Source: DATAGF01 sp963835685 (GTDB lineage: Bacteria > Actinomycetota > Thermoleophilia > Miltoncostaeales > Miltoncostaeaceae). From it: a DNA stretch of 64,000 nt. The position numbers were made by a program, and so were the translations under genes. Every line of letters begins with the position of its first letter. Within the stretch, counting starts at the first letter, position 1. Shown piece by piece: positions 1 through 13,870 of the stretch. The notes below the pieces were generated by a model. That model had not been told where the DNA came from. It worked only from the letters and a program-made list of their open reading frames with translations, and ran no database searches. The stretch is from NCBI GenBank assembly GCA_963835685.1, contig CAWIGI010000013.1, positions 62,001 through 126,000 on the forward strand, in the 5' to 3' direction.

Positions 1-889
1 CCTCCACGTCAGCCGGCTCGCCCACCTGGGCGACGTCCGCCCCGCGGCGGACCCGCTTGACGAGGCCGGAGAGCACGCGGCCGTGCCCGAGCTCCACGAA
101 CCGCTCGGCCCCGGCATCGAGGGCGGCCACGACGGCGTCCCCGAAGCGCACCGGCTCCGTGAGCTGGGCCAGCAGGACGTCGCGCACGCGGTCCGGCGGC
201 TCGAGGTCGCAGGTCGTCGTCGACAGGAAGGGGGGGTCGGGCGGGGCGGGATCCCACGCGTCGAGCGCCGGCGCCAGCCGCTCGGCCGCCGGCGCCATCA
301 GGGGCGAGTGGAAGGCCCCGTCGACCTGCAGGCGCGCCGCCCGGTACCCCCCCTCGGCGGCGAGCTCGAGCACCCGCTCGACGCCGGCGGCGGTCCCCGA
401 CACGACCACCTGGCCGGGGCAGTTGAAGTTCGCCGGCCAGGCCTCCCCGGCCCGCTCGGCCAGCGCCCGCGCCTCCTCGTCCGAGAGCCCGATCAGCGCG
501 ACCATCCCTCCAGGCGCCGCCCGTCCCGCCTCGCGCATCGCGGCGCCGCGCTCGGCGACGATCCTCAGGGCATCCGGATAGCCCATCGCGCCGGCGACGA
601 CGAGCGCCGAGTACTCACCCAGGGAGTGCCCCATGACGAGCCCCGGCCGGAGGCCGGCGGCGGCGGCGACCCGCCACGCGGCGACAGACGTCGCGACGAG
701 GGCCGGCTGGCAGACGTCGGTCTGGGTCAGGCGCTCGGCCGGGCCCTCGAAGCAGATCCGCGACAGCCCGTAGCCGAGGACGTCGTCGGCCTCCTCGAAG
801 GTGCGGCGCGCGACCTCGAAGCGCTCGGCCAGCGCCCTGCCCATGCCGACGGCCTGGGCGCCCTGGCCCGGGAAGAGCGCCGCGATCAT
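1..889 (-). CDS. fabD: Malonyl-CoA:ACP transacylase, 3' end outside window
   Basis: Transfers malonyl groups from CoA to acyl carrier protein for fatty-acid elongation in the cytoplasm. Translating the minus strand from the ATG at 889 gives the GQGAQ oxyanion-loop motif at residues 8-12, the nucleophile elbow GHSLG at 87-91 (Ser89), and a GAFHSPLM motif carrying the catalytic His further on. About 296 codons are present, so only a few C-terminal residues of a usual ~310-residue enzyme lie beyond the window edge. Its ATG overlaps the fabH stop codon (ATGA at 886-889), indicating translational coupling in a fabZ-fabH-fabD operon. Confidence 0.93.
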   Translation of the reverse strand, partial: MIAALFPGQGAQAVGMGRALAERFEVARRTFEEADDVLGYGLSRICFEGPAERLTQTDVCQPALVATSVAAWRVAAAAGLRPGLVMGHSLGEYSALVVAGAMGYPDALRIVAERGAAMREAGRAAPGGMVALIGLSDEEARALAERAGEAWPANFNCPGQVVVSGTAAGVERVLELAAEGGYRAARLQVDGAFHSPLMAPAAERLAPALDAWDPAPPDPPFLSTTTCDLEPPDRVRDVLLAQLTEPVRFGDAVVAALDAGAERFVELGHGRVLSGLVKRVRRGADVAQVGEPADVE

Positions 890-1908
890 TCGGGGGCGAT
901 GGGCTCGTAGCGGCAGATCGTCGAGGCCCAGGTCAGCCCGCCCCCGAAGCCCACCAGCAGCAGCATGTCGCCCGCGCGCAGGCGGCCCGCGTCCCGGGCC
1001 TCGGCCAGCGCGAGCGGGATCGACGCCGAGGAGGTGTTCCCGTACCGGTCGAGGTTGTTGAACATCCGCTCCGGGGGGATGTCGAGGCGGGTCGCGGCGT
1101 GGTCGATGATGCGGCTGTTGGCCTGGTGGGCGACGACCAGGTCGATCTGGTCGATCGACATCTCGAGCGCCTCGAGCAGCCGCTCGGCCGACTCCACCAG
1201 CACCCGGGTCGCGAAGCGGAACACCTCGGGCCCGTTCATCTTCATGCAGCCGTCGGCCCGGTCGGGCCCGCTCGACACCGGCTGGCGACCGCCGCCGGCG
1301 GGGATCGTCAGCAGGTCGGCGCCGGAGCCGTCGGCGCCGAGGTCGAAGGCGAGGAAGCCGGTGGTGCCCTCGTCGCCGCGGGTGACCAACGCCCCGCCCG
1401 CGGCGTCGGCGAAGAGGATGCAGGTCGCCCGGTCGTCGTGGTCGGTCACCCGCGACAGCACCTCGGCGCCCACCACGAGGACGGTGCGGCAGATGCCCGC
1501 CTCGATCAGCCCGGTCGCCTGCGCCAGGCCGTAGACGAAGCCCGAGCAGGCGGCCAGGAGGTCGTACGCCGCCGCCCTGCGCGCGCCGAGCCGGTCGGCC
1601 ACGAGGGCCGCGGTGGACGGGAACAGGTGGTCCGGGGTGGCGGTCGGGACGATCACCATGTCGAGATCGGCCGCGGCGACGCCCGCCGCCGCGAGGATCC
1701 GCTCCGAGGCGACGAGGGCCAGGTCGCTCGAGGCCTGGTCGGGAGCGGCGAATCGCCGCTCGCGGATGCCCGTGCGACTGACGATCCACTCGTCGGTGGT
1801 GTCGACGCGCCGGGCGATGTCGGCGTTCGTCACCACCCGCTCGGGCGCATAGCCGCCGAGCGCCGCGAGGCGGGCCCGGCCCGGGCTGCCGTTGCGGGCG
1901 GAGATCAC
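886..1908 (-). CDS. fabH: 3-oxoacyl-ACP synthase III (KAS III)
   Basis: Initiates fatty-acid synthesis by condensing an acyl-CoA primer with malonyl-ACP. The 340-residue product shows the KAS III Cys-His-Asn triad: Cys121 in LLAACSGF, His261 in VVAHQANSRI and Asn291 in YGNTSSASIP. The GTG at 1908 is chosen because it overlaps the fabZ stop (GTGA at 1905-1908), the junction type used throughout this window, and gives a normal N-terminus before the ALGGYAPERVVTN segment. In actinobacteria such enzymes often prime branched chains; substrate preference cannot be read from the sequence. Confidence 0.95.
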   Translation of the reverse strand: MISARNGSPGRARLAALGGYAPERVVTNADIARRVDTTDEWIVSRTGIRERRFAAPDQASSDLALVASERILAAAGVAAADLDMVIVPTATPDHLFPSTAALVADRLGARRAAAYDLLAACSGFVYGLAQATGLIEAGICRTVLVVGAEVLSRVTDHDDRATCILFADAAGGALVTRGDEGTTGFLAFDLGADGSGADLLTIPAGGGRQPVSSGPDRADGCMKMNGPEVFRFATRVLVESAERLLEALEMSIDQIDLVVAHQANSRIIDHAATRLDIPPERMFNNLDRYGNTSSASIPLALAEARDAGRLRAGDMLLLVGFGGGLTWASTICRYEPIAPE

Positions 1909-2357
1909 GCGGGGGCCCCCGCGGCGGCGGCGTCGACCAGGGCGAACTTCAGGGTCGTCTCGCAGGCGAGCTCGCCGTCCACCGTCGCGGCGGCCTCGCC
2001 CTCGCCGAGCAGGCCGCGCCGGCGGGTGATGCGGGTCTCCAGGATCATCTCGTCCCCGGGGCGCACGACGCGCCGGAAGCGGGCTCGCTCGATGCCGGCG
2101 AACAGCACGAGCTTGCCGTCCGCCTCCGGCTCCGCGAGCGCCGCCAGCGCCCCGGTCTGGGCCAGGGCCTCGACGATGATCACGCCCGGCAGGATCGGGT
2201 TGCCGGGGAAGTGCCCCGCGAAGAACGCCGCCGCCGGGTCGACGCGCCAGCGCGCCCGCGCCGACTCCCCGGGCGCCAGGGCGAGGATCTCGTCGACGAA
2301 GAGGAAGGGCGGGCGGTGCGGGAGGAGGTCGGCCGGGGCCGGGAGGCGATCGGGCAC
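1905..2357 (-). CDS. fabZ: 3-hydroxyacyl-ACP dehydratase
   Basis: Dehydrates 3-hydroxyacyl-ACP in each elongation cycle (hotdog fold). The signature HRPPFLFVDEI lies near the N-terminus and the active-site helix carries HFPGNPILPG with His49 and Glu63. The GTG at 2357 gives a typical 150-residue protein. An ATG at 2384 would add nine residues but lies upstream of a plausible -10 element (2368-2373), so the shorter start is preferred. First gene of the fabZ-fabH-fabD operon and divergent from the NfeD-type gene. Confidence 0.9.
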   Translation of the reverse strand: MPDRLPAPADLLPHRPPFLFVDEILALAPGESARARWRVDPAAAFFAGHFPGNPILPGVIIVEALAQTGALAALAEPEADGKLVLFAGIERARFRRVVRPGDEMILETRITRRRGLLGEGEAAATVDGELACETTLKFALVDAAAAGAPA

Positions 2358-2367
2358 GATCGGCGGG

Positions 2368-2373
2368 ATCGTA
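2368..2373 (-). promoter_or_regulatory. Putative -10 element of the fabZ operon
   Basis: Minus-strand TACGAT matches TAnnnT and ends 10 bases before the GTG at 2357, so a transcript from it would be nearly leaderless. No -35 match is obvious. It is divergent from another -10-like element at 2410-2415. Confidence 0.4.
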
Positions 2374-2409
2374 GCCCATCGCAAACGGACTCGAGCGGGG
2401 CGTGTTCGC

Positions 2410-2415
2410 TATCCT
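2410..2415 (+). promoter_or_regulatory. Putative -10 element of the NfeD-slipin operon
   Basis: TATCCT matches TAnnnT and ends 10 bases before the GTG at 2426. A GAGG at 2416-2419 could also serve as a ribosome binding site for that start if transcription begins further upstream. No convincing -35 is seen. Confidence 0.35.
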
Positions 2416-2425
2416 GAGGCGGGCG

Positions 2426-3733
2426 GTGACACCCACCTTGCGCGCCCTGCTGTGCGGCCTTCTGATGGCCCTTGCCGTGGCCGCGCTCCTCGCACCCGGA
2501 CCCGCCGCGGGCCAGGGGGCCGAGCCGGCGCCGGTGCGGGTCATCGAGCTGGACGGGTCCGTCGACCCGGCGACGGCCGTGTTCGTCGAGCGCCGCATCG
2601 GCTCGGCCGAGGACGCCCGGGCGGCGGCGGTCGTGATCCGCCTCGACACGCCGGGCGGGCTGATCTCGTCGACGCGCGACATCGTGAGCGACATGCAGGC
2701 CGCCGAGGTGCCGGTCACCGTGTGGGTCGGCCCCTCCGGGGCGCGGGCCGGCTCGGCCGGCGCCTTCATCGCGGCCGCCTCGGACCAGCTCGGCATGGCG
2801 CCCGGCACCAACATCGGCTCGGCGACCCCGATCGGCAGCGGCGGCGAGGACCTCGACGCCAAGGTGCGGAACGACGCGGCCGCCTTCATCGCCGCGCTGG
2901 CCGATGAGAGCGGGCGCAACGCGGAGTCGTACCGGGCGATGGTCACCGACGCCCGCAACCTGACCGCCGAGCAGGCCGTCGACGAGGACGTGGCCGACAC
3001 GATCCAGCCCACGCTTGAGAGCTTCGTGGCCTGGCTGGACGGCCGCCCGGGACCCGAGGGCGCGATCGAGACGACCGGGGCGCCGATCGAGACCGACGCG
3101 CTGCCCTGGTACCTGCGGGTGCTCCAGGCGCTCACCGACCCCAACCTGGTCTTCTTCCTCCTCCTGGTCGGCCTCGCCGGGGTGGGGTTCGAGATCTTCC
3201 ACCCCGGGGCGATCGTGCCGGCGGTGGTCGGCGCGATCTGCCTGCTGCTCGCGCTGGCCGGGCTCACCGTGCTGCCGTTCCAGTGGACGGGCATCGCCCT
3301 GCTGGCGCTCGCCGTCGCGCTGTTCATCGCCGAGACCCAGGTCGCCGGCTTCGGAGCGCTCGCCCTGGGCGGCGTCGTTGCCCTGGCGCTCGGCGGCGCC
3401 TTCCTGTTCGACTCCGACGATCCCGCGCTCGAGCCGTCGATGGGCGTGATCGTCGCCACCGCCGCCGTCGTGGGCGGGGGCTTCGCGGTGGCCGCACACC
3501 TCGCGCTGCGCGCCCGCCGGCAGCCGACCCGCACCGGCGGCGCGGAGCTCGTGGGCGAGGTGGGCCGCGCGCGCGGCGCCATCGGTCCGGGAGGGGGCTC
3601 GGTGCTCGTGAACGGGGAGATCTGGTCCGCCCGGGCCACCGCAGGCGTGGAGATCCCGGCGGGTGGGGAGGTCCGCGTCGTTACAGTTCACAGAGACGAC
3701 CTCACGTTGACCGTCGAACCCAGAGAGGGGTAG
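2426..3733 (+). CDS. NfeD-type membrane serine protease (ClpP class)
   Basis: Membrane protease of the NfeD/1510-N family that partners with stomatin-like proteins. The 435-residue product begins with a hydrophobic signal segment (about 5-28), then a ClpP/SppA-like domain with DTPGG at 74-78 and the nucleophile motif ARAGSAGAF (Ser110). Several membrane spans follow in the middle, and a C-terminal NfeD OB-fold domain ends the protein. The GTG at 2426 is chosen over GTG 2402 because 2402 precedes the putative -10 element. It lies six bases upstream of the slipin gene, the classic nfeD-slipin pair; the likely role is membrane-protein quality control. Confidence 0.88.
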   Translation: MTPTLRALLCGLLMALAVAALLAPGPAAGQGAEPAPVRVIELDGSVDPATAVFVERRIGSAEDARAAAVVIRLDTPGGLISSTRDIVSDMQAAEVPVTVWVGPSGARAGSAGAFIAAASDQLGMAPGTNIGSATPIGSGGEDLDAKVRNDAAAFIAALADESGRNAESYRAMVTDARNLTAEQAVDEDVADTIQPTLESFVAWLDGRPGPEGAIETTGAPIETDALPWYLRVLQALTDPNLVFFLLLVGLAGVGFEIFHPGAIVPAVVGAICLLLALAGLTVLPFQWTGIALLALAVALFIAETQVAGFGALALGGVVALALGGAFLFDSDDPALEPSMGVIVATAAVVGGGFAVAAHLALRARRQPTRTGGAELVGEVGRARGAIGPGGGSVLVNGEIWSARATAGVEIPAGGEVRVVTVHRDDLTLTVEPREG

Positions 3734-3739
3734 CCCACC

Positions 3740-4534
3740 GTGACCGCCGCCATCGTCATCGTCATCCTGCTCGCAATCGGGCTGGTCTTCCTGTTCGCAT
3801 CGGTGAAGGTCGCCCGCGAGTACGAGCGGGGAGTCGTGTTCCGGCTCGGCCGCCTGCTCGGCATCAAGGGCCCCGGGCTCTTCATCCTCATCCCCTTCAT
3901 CGACAAGGCCGTGAAGGTCGACCTGCGGACGGTCACGCTGAACGTGCCGCCCCAGGAGGTCATCACCCGGGACAACGTGACGGTGAAGGTCAACGCGGTC
4001 GCGTACTTCCGCGTGGTGGACGCCTCGAAGGCGATCGTGCAGGTCGAGAACTACCTCGTCGCGACCTCGCAGATCGCCCAGACGACGCTCCGCAGCGTCC
4101 TCGGCCAGGTCGACCTCGACCAGCTCCTGTCCGAGCGCGACCAGATCAACGAGCGCCTCCAGACCATCATCGACGAGCAGACCCACCCCTGGGGCGTGAA
4201 GGTCTCGGTGGTGGAGGTCAAGGACGTCGAGCTGCCCTCGACCATGCAGCGCGCGATCGCCCGCCAGGCCGAGGCCGAGCGCGAGCGGCGCGCGAAGATC
4301 ATCGCCGCCGACGGCGAGTACCAGGCCTCGGAGAAGCTCGGCCAGGCCGCAGCGGTCATCCGTTCCGAGCCCGGCGCGCTGCAGCTGCGGTACCTGCAGA
4401 CCATGAACGAGATCGGGTCGTCGGAGCGCACGACCACCCTGATCCTGCCCTTCCCGGTGGAGATGCTCGAGGCGCTGACGGGGCACACCTCCGGCCGCGT
4501 GCCGAGCCGCGACGGGTCGGCCGGGTCGGGCTGA
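3740..4534 (+). CDS. Slipin (stomatin-like SPFH protein)
   Basis: Membrane scaffold protein of the SPFH/prohibitin superfamily, expected to oligomerise and work with the NfeD protease just upstream. The 264-residue product has one N-terminal membrane segment (about 3-21), then the SPFH core with the family segment EYERGVVFRLGRL and a coiled-coil stretch rich in Ala, Glu and Arg around 180-205. GTG start at 3740. The last ~15 residues are polar and variable. The pairing with NfeD supports the slipin assignment over flotillin. Confidence 0.9.
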   Translation: MTAAIVIVILLAIGLVFLFASVKVAREYERGVVFRLGRLLGIKGPGLFILIPFIDKAVKVDLRTVTLNVPPQEVITRDNVTVKVNAVAYFRVVDASKAIVQVENYLVATSQIAQTTLRSVLGQVDLDQLLSERDQINERLQTIIDEQTHPWGVKVSVVEVKDVELPSTMQRAIARQAEAERERRAKIIAADGEYQASEKLGQAAAVIRSEPGALQLRYLQTMNEIGSSERTTTLILPFPVEMLEALTGHTSGRVPSRDGSAGSG

Positions 4535-4540
4535 ACGAGG

Positions 4541-4547
4541 AAGGAGG
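4541..4547 (+). promoter_or_regulatory. Strong Shine-Dalgarno of the ku gene
   Basis: AAGGAGG ends six bases before the GTG at 4554. It is notable because most starts in this window rely on stop/start overlap or lie near -10 elements and lack a full Shine-Dalgarno sequence. Confidence 0.7.
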
Positions 4548-4553
4548 CCCGCC

Positions 4554-5489
4554 GTGCGGGCGATCTGGAACGGCTTCATCAGCTTCGGCCTCGTCACCAT
4601 CCCGGTGTCGGTCGGCCTGGCGCAGCAACGGAGCGACGTCAGCTTCCGCACGCTCTCGCGAGAGACCGGTCAGCCCGTCAAGCAGAAGCGCTGGGACCCG
4701 GAGCGCGACGTCGAGGTGGGGCAGGACGAGACCGTCAAGGGCTGGGAGGTCAGCAAGGGCCGCTACCTGCCGGTCGAGGACGAGGAGCTCGAGCGCTTCG
4801 CCGCGCGCCAGGAGAAGACGATCCAGATCCTGGCCTTCGTCGAGCTCAGCGAGGTCGACCCGGTCCACTACGAGCGGGCCTACTGGCTCGAGCCCCAGGA
4901 GCGCGCGGAGCGCCCCTACGTCCTCCTGCGCACGGCGATGGAGAACAGCGGGCGGGCGGCGCTCGGCCGCTTCGTGCTCTCCACCAAGGAGCACCTCGTC
5001 CTGTTGAGGCCGACCGGCGGGATCCTCGCCCTCGAGACGCTCTACTACCCCGAGGACGTCCGCATCCGCGACCAGCGCGAGGTCGCCGACCGGCTCGAGG
5101 GCATCGACGTCTCGAAGGAGGAGCTGGCGATGGCCGAGCAGCTCGTCGAGGGCCTCTCGAAGCCGTTCAAGCCCGAGGAATACCCCAACGAGACGCGCGC
5201 CTCGCTCGTCGAGTTCCTCGAGGCGAAGGCGGCCGGCGAGGAGATCGCCGAGCCCGAGGAGGTCCGCGAGCCCGCGCCCGTCGTGGACCTGATGGCGGCC
5301 CTCAAGGCCAGCCTCGCGGCAGCGGAGGGCGGCGGCGGGCCAGGGGGCGACGATCAGCTCTCCATCGAGCAGAGCCGCCTGCGCAAGGTCGAGGGCGGCG
5401 GCGAGGGCGGGGGGAAGGCGAAGCCGGCGAAGGCGAAGGCCTCGACGAAGAAGAGCGGCACCGCCCAGCGCCGCCGGAAGGCGTCCTGA
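4554..5489 (+). CDS. ku: Ku protein for non-homologous end joining
   Basis: Bacterial Ku homodimer that binds double-strand DNA ends and recruits ligase D. The 311-residue protein opens with the family sequence RAIWNGFISFGLVTIPV and keeps the Ku core up to about residue 230, followed by a flexible tail. The tail ends in a Lys/Arg-rich stretch (about 280-311) of the kind that binds DNA in other bacterial Ku proteins. No ligD is adjacent in this window. The stop codon overlaps the proposed CTG start of galT. Confidence 0.95.
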   Translation: MRAIWNGFISFGLVTIPVSVGLAQQRSDVSFRTLSRETGQPVKQKRWDPERDVEVGQDETVKGWEVSKGRYLPVEDEELERFAARQEKTIQILAFVELSEVDPVHYERAYWLEPQERAERPYVLLRTAMENSGRAALGRFVLSTKEHLVLLRPTGGILALETLYYPEDVRIRDQREVADRLEGIDVSKEELAMAEQLVEGLSKPFKPEEYPNETRASLVEFLEAKAAGEEIAEPEEVREPAPVVDLMAALKASLAAAEGGGGPGGDDQLSIEQSRLRKVEGGGEGGGKAKPAKAKASTKKSGTAQRRRKAS

Positions 5490-6417
5490 GCCCGGTCCGG
5501 CGGGACCCGCTCACCGACGAGCCGGTCCTGCTGGCTCCGGCCCGCGCGGCGCGGCCCCACGACGTGGGCCGGGCCGCGACCGGCGGCGGCTGCCCCTTCT
5601 GCCCCGGCCACGAGGCCGAGACCCCGCCCGAGACCCAGGCGATCCGCCCGGGCGGCGGGGCGCCGGACACCCCGGGCTGGCTCGTCCGCGCCGTCCCGAA
5701 CAAGTTCCCGGCGATCGCGCCCGAGGAGGGCGTCCACGAGGTCATCGTGAACACCCCGCGCCACCTCGTGCGCTTCGGCGACCTGACCGACGAGGAGGCG
5801 GGCATGGCGGGCGGGGTCTGGGCCGACCGGATCGCCGCCGTGGAGGCCGACGCGCGCGGGTTGTGGCCCTTCCTCTTCCTCAACCAGGGCGCCGCGGCCG
5901 GCGCGTCCCTGCAGCACACCCACGCCCAGCTGGTCGGGCTGCCGATGGAGCCCCCGCGGCTGCTCGCCCGCGAGCGCGCGTTCGCCGAGGCGCCCCGCTG
6001 CCCGGTGTGCGCCGACCTCGAGGCGGCGGCGGACGGTCGCATCGTCGCCGAGGCCGACGGCCTGGTCGCGTGGTCGCCGGAGATCCCGCCGCTCAGCGGG
6101 ACCGTCCGCATCGGCCCGGCGGCGCACCTGCCCGACTGGACCGCCGAGCCGGGCCCGGCGGCGGCTGCCCGGTTCCTGCGGCGCCAGACGTCCGACGTGA
6201 CCGAGCTGCTCGGCGCGGAGGACGTCAACTTCTGGCTGCACCGGCGCCGCGGCGGCCGCGGCGACCGGTACCACTGGCACGTCGATCTGATCCCGCGCCT
6301 CGGCACGCTCGCCGGGCTCGAGCTCGGGACCGGCGTGATCGCCGTGGCGGTCTCCCCGGCCGAGATCGCGGTCCGGCTGCGCGACGCACCGGCCTCGCCG
6401 CGGCACTCGGGCGGCTC

Positions 6418-8317
<1,900 letters not shown>

Positions 8318-8337
<20 letters not shown>

Positions 8338-10810
8338 GACCGGGCGCCGGGGCCTCGTCCCCGACCTCCCCGGGCTCGTCGTCCTGGGACTCGACGACCG
8401 AGGCGACGCCCACGACCGCGTCGTCGTCGGCCATGTTCATCAGCCTGACGCCCTCGGTCGAGCGGCCGGTGCGCCGCACCGACTCGGCGGCGATGCGGAT
8501 GACCTGGCCCTGCTGCGAGATCAGGATCACCTCCTGGCCCTCGCGCACGGGCCGGGCGGTGATCAGCTCCCCCTTGCGGTCGGTGACCTTGATCGTGCGC
8601 ACGCCCTTGGTGGGACGGCCCTTGGTGGGGTAGTCGGAGACCGCCGTGCGCTTGCCGTACCCGTTGCCGGTCACCACGAGCAGGTCCTCCTCGTCGCGCG
8701 CGACGGCGAGCGCGAGCACGCGGTCCTCCGGCTCGAGGGTCATCGCGCGCACCCCGCGCGTGTCCCGGCCCATCGGGCGGACCTTCTCCTCGTGGAAGCG
8801 GGCCGCCTGGCCACGGGCCGAGACCACCAGCAGGTCCTCGTCGCCGTCGGTGAGCTGGACGCCCACGAGCTCGTCGGTGCCGGTGAGCTGGATCGCGATC
8901 AGGCCGGCCTCGCGCAGGATCGTGTCGTAGCTGCGCAGCTCCGTCTTCTTGATCATGCCGTCGCGCGTCGCGAGGACGAGGTACCTGCCCTCGCTGTAGT
9001 CGCGCGTGGCGAAGACCGCCCGCACCTCCTCGCCCTCGCGCAGCGCGAGCACGTTGGCGATGTGCCGCCCGCGCGAGTCGCGCGCGCCCTGGGGCAGCTC
9101 GTGGACCTTCTGGCGATAGACCTTCCCGGTGTTCGTGAAGAACAGCAGGTAGTGGTGGGTCGAGGCGATGAAGAGGTGCTCGATGTAGTCCTCGTCCTTG
9201 AGCCGCACGCCGCGCAGCCCCTTGCCCCCGCGCCCCTGGGCGCGGTAGGTCGAGACCGGCAGCCGCTTGACGTAGCCGGCCCGCGAGATGGAGATGACCA
9301 TCTCCTCCTCGGCGATGAGGTCCTCGAGGTCGATGTCGCCCTCGCCGGGGATGATCTCGGTGCGGCGCTCGTCGGCGTACCGCTCGCGGATCGCGATGAG
9401 CTCCTCGCGGATGATGGAGAGGACGCGGGCCTCGTCGCCGAGGATCGCCCGCAGGTCGGCGATGCGCTCCTGGAGCTCGTCGTACTCCTGCTGGATCTTC
9501 CCCGCCTCGAGCTGGGTGAGGCGCTGCAGGCGCAGGTCGAGGATGGCGCGCGCCTGGACCTCGGTGAGGTCGAAGCGCGTCATCAGGCCCTCGCGGGCCT
9601 CGTCGGGGTCGACCGCGCCGCGGATCAGCGCGATGACGTCGTCGAGGCTCTCGAGCGCCACCAGCAGCCCCTCGATGATGTGGGCCCGCGCCTCGGCCCG
9701 CTCGAGGCGGAAGCGGGAGCGCCGCGTCACGACCTCGCGCTGGTGGTCGAGGTAGTGGCGGATCAGGTCCACCAGCCCCAGGGTGCGCGGCACGCCGTCG
9801 ACCAGCGCGATGGCGTTGACGCCGAAGGTCGTCTGCGCCGCGGTGTGCTTGTAGAGCTTGTTCAGCACCACCATCGGCACGGCGTCGCGGCGCAGCTCGA
9901 TCACGACCCGGACGCCGTCGCGGCCGCTCTCGTCGCGCAGGTCGCGGATCTCGGGGACGACCTTGTCGTTGGCCAGGTCCGCCATCTTGCGGATCAGCTC
10001 GGCCTTGTTCACCTGGTACGGGAGCTCGGTGAACACGATCGCGTTCGCGCCGCCCTTCAGCGGCTCGTTGTGGGCGCGGCCGCGCACGACCACCCTGCCG
10101 CGCCCGGTGCGGTAGGCCTCGACCACGCCGACCCGCCCGACGATGATCCCGCCGGTCGGGAAGTCAGGCGCCCGGACGTGGCGCATCAGCCCCTCGACCT
10201 GGATGGCCGGATCGTCGATGAGGGCCACCACCGCGTCGATGACCTCGCCCAGGTTGTGGGGCGGGATGTTCGTCGCCATGCCGACGGCGATGCCCGAGGA
10301 CCCGTTGACCAGCAGGTTCGGGAAGCGCGAGGGGAGCACCAGCGGCTCGCTGCGCCGGTCGTCGTAGGTCGGCGTCTCGTTGACGGTGTCCTCGTCGATG
10401 TCGCGCAGCATCTCGGTGGCCAGGCGCGACAGCCGCGCCTCCGTGTACCGCATGGCCGCCGCGGCGAACTCGCTGGTGCCGAAGTTCCCCTGACCGTCCA
10501 CGAGCGGGTAGCGCGAGGCGAAGTCCTGGGCCAGGCGCACGAGGGTGTCGTAGATCGCCGTGTCGCCGTGGGGGTGGTACTCCCCCATGACCGTCCCCAC
10601 GATGTTGGCGCTCTTGACGTAGGGGCGGTCCGGCTGCAGGCCGCGGTCGTGCATGGCGAACAGCACGCGCCGGTGGACCGGCTTGAGGCCGTCCCGGACG
10701 TCGGGCAGGGCCCGCCCCACGATCACGCTCATGGCGTAGTCGAGGTAGGACGAGCTCATCTCGCGCTCGAGCTCGCGCGGCTCGATGCGGCCGTGCCGGT
10801 CGATGGCCAC
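8318..10810 (-). CDS. gyrA: DNA gyrase subunit A
   Basis: Breakage-reunion subunit of gyrase, introducing negative supercoils with GyrB. The 830-residue protein has the catalytic Tyr122 in AMRYTEARL. The quinolone-resistance region reads GDTAIYD (82-88), with Thr84 at the position equivalent to E. coli Ser83 and Asp88 at the Asp87 position. The GyrA-box is present in the form QGRGGKG, one residue off the QRRGGKG consensus, supporting gyrase rather than topoisomerase IV. GTG start at 10810; the gap to gyrB is 31 bases. Confidence 0.97.
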
Positions 10811-10841
10811 GCGCTAGCCCCCCGGGCCCCGCCTCGGAGGC

Positions 10842-13298
<2,457 letters not shown>

Positions 13299-13354
13299 CT
13301 GGCCCCGTCGTCGCACCGCCAGTTTTCGCCCTATTTGCAGGTATTTTCTTCGGC

Positions 13355-13870
13355 TCAGGGCGGGCTCCTGCGGGCCGCCGAGGCGGCGGCGGCGCGCGCC
13401 ACCAGGTCGCGCAGGGCGGGCTCGTGGACGCCCGCGGCGGCCGCGGCCCCGACCTCGAGCTCCGCGGCCCCCGGCGCGGCCCGCGGCGGCGCGGCGGGCA
13501 CGGGCTCCGGCGGCGGCGGGGGCACGACGTGGTCCGCCACCACGAATCGTAGCCCGGAGACCTCCGCCTCCGGGCATCGCCGGGCGAGGCGGGGGGCGAG
13601 CTCGCCCCGCCGCGCCGACAGCTCGAGGGCCCACGACGCGCTCGAGCAGGCGACGGTGAGCACCCCGGCCCGGCTGCGGCGCACCGGCACGCTGTGGTCG
13701 GCGGCGGTCCGCCCGACGACGTCGGGCCAGGCGAGGGCGGCGGCCGCGACCTCCCCGCCGGCGCCCGGACCGGGGCCCGCGCGGCGGCGGAAGCGCGCGA
13801 GGGCGGCGGCGGCCGGCTGGGGCTCGCGGCGGCGGCGGCGGCGGCGCGGGCGGCCGCTCGCCTGGCTCAC
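13355..13870 (-). CDS. dciA: DciA/DUF721 family protein
   Basis: DciA-family proteins load or operate the replicative helicase in bacteria lacking DnaC/DnaI, and the DUF721 form sits between recF and gyrB in actinobacteria, as here. The 171-residue product has an Arg-rich N-terminus, then the family core WPDVVG...HSVPV and GVLTVACSSASWALELS, followed by a Pro/Ala-rich tail. The start overlaps the recF stop (13867-13870). Its helicase role is taken from the family and not shown by this sequence. Confidence 0.82.
   Translation of the reverse strand: MSQASGRPRRRRRRREPQPAAAALARFRRRAGPGPGAGGEVAAAALAWPDVVGRTAADHSVPVRRSRAGVLTVACSSASWALELSARRGELAPRLARRCPEAEVSGLRFVVADHVVPPPPPEPVPAAPPRAAPGAAELEVGAAAAAGVHEPALRDLVARAAAASAARRSPP

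Noticed and set aside
2180..4651. An 823-codon minus-strand frame opposite the NfeD and slipin genes
   Set aside because: It is an antisense shadow caused by high GC content; the sense genes have clear families and motifs.
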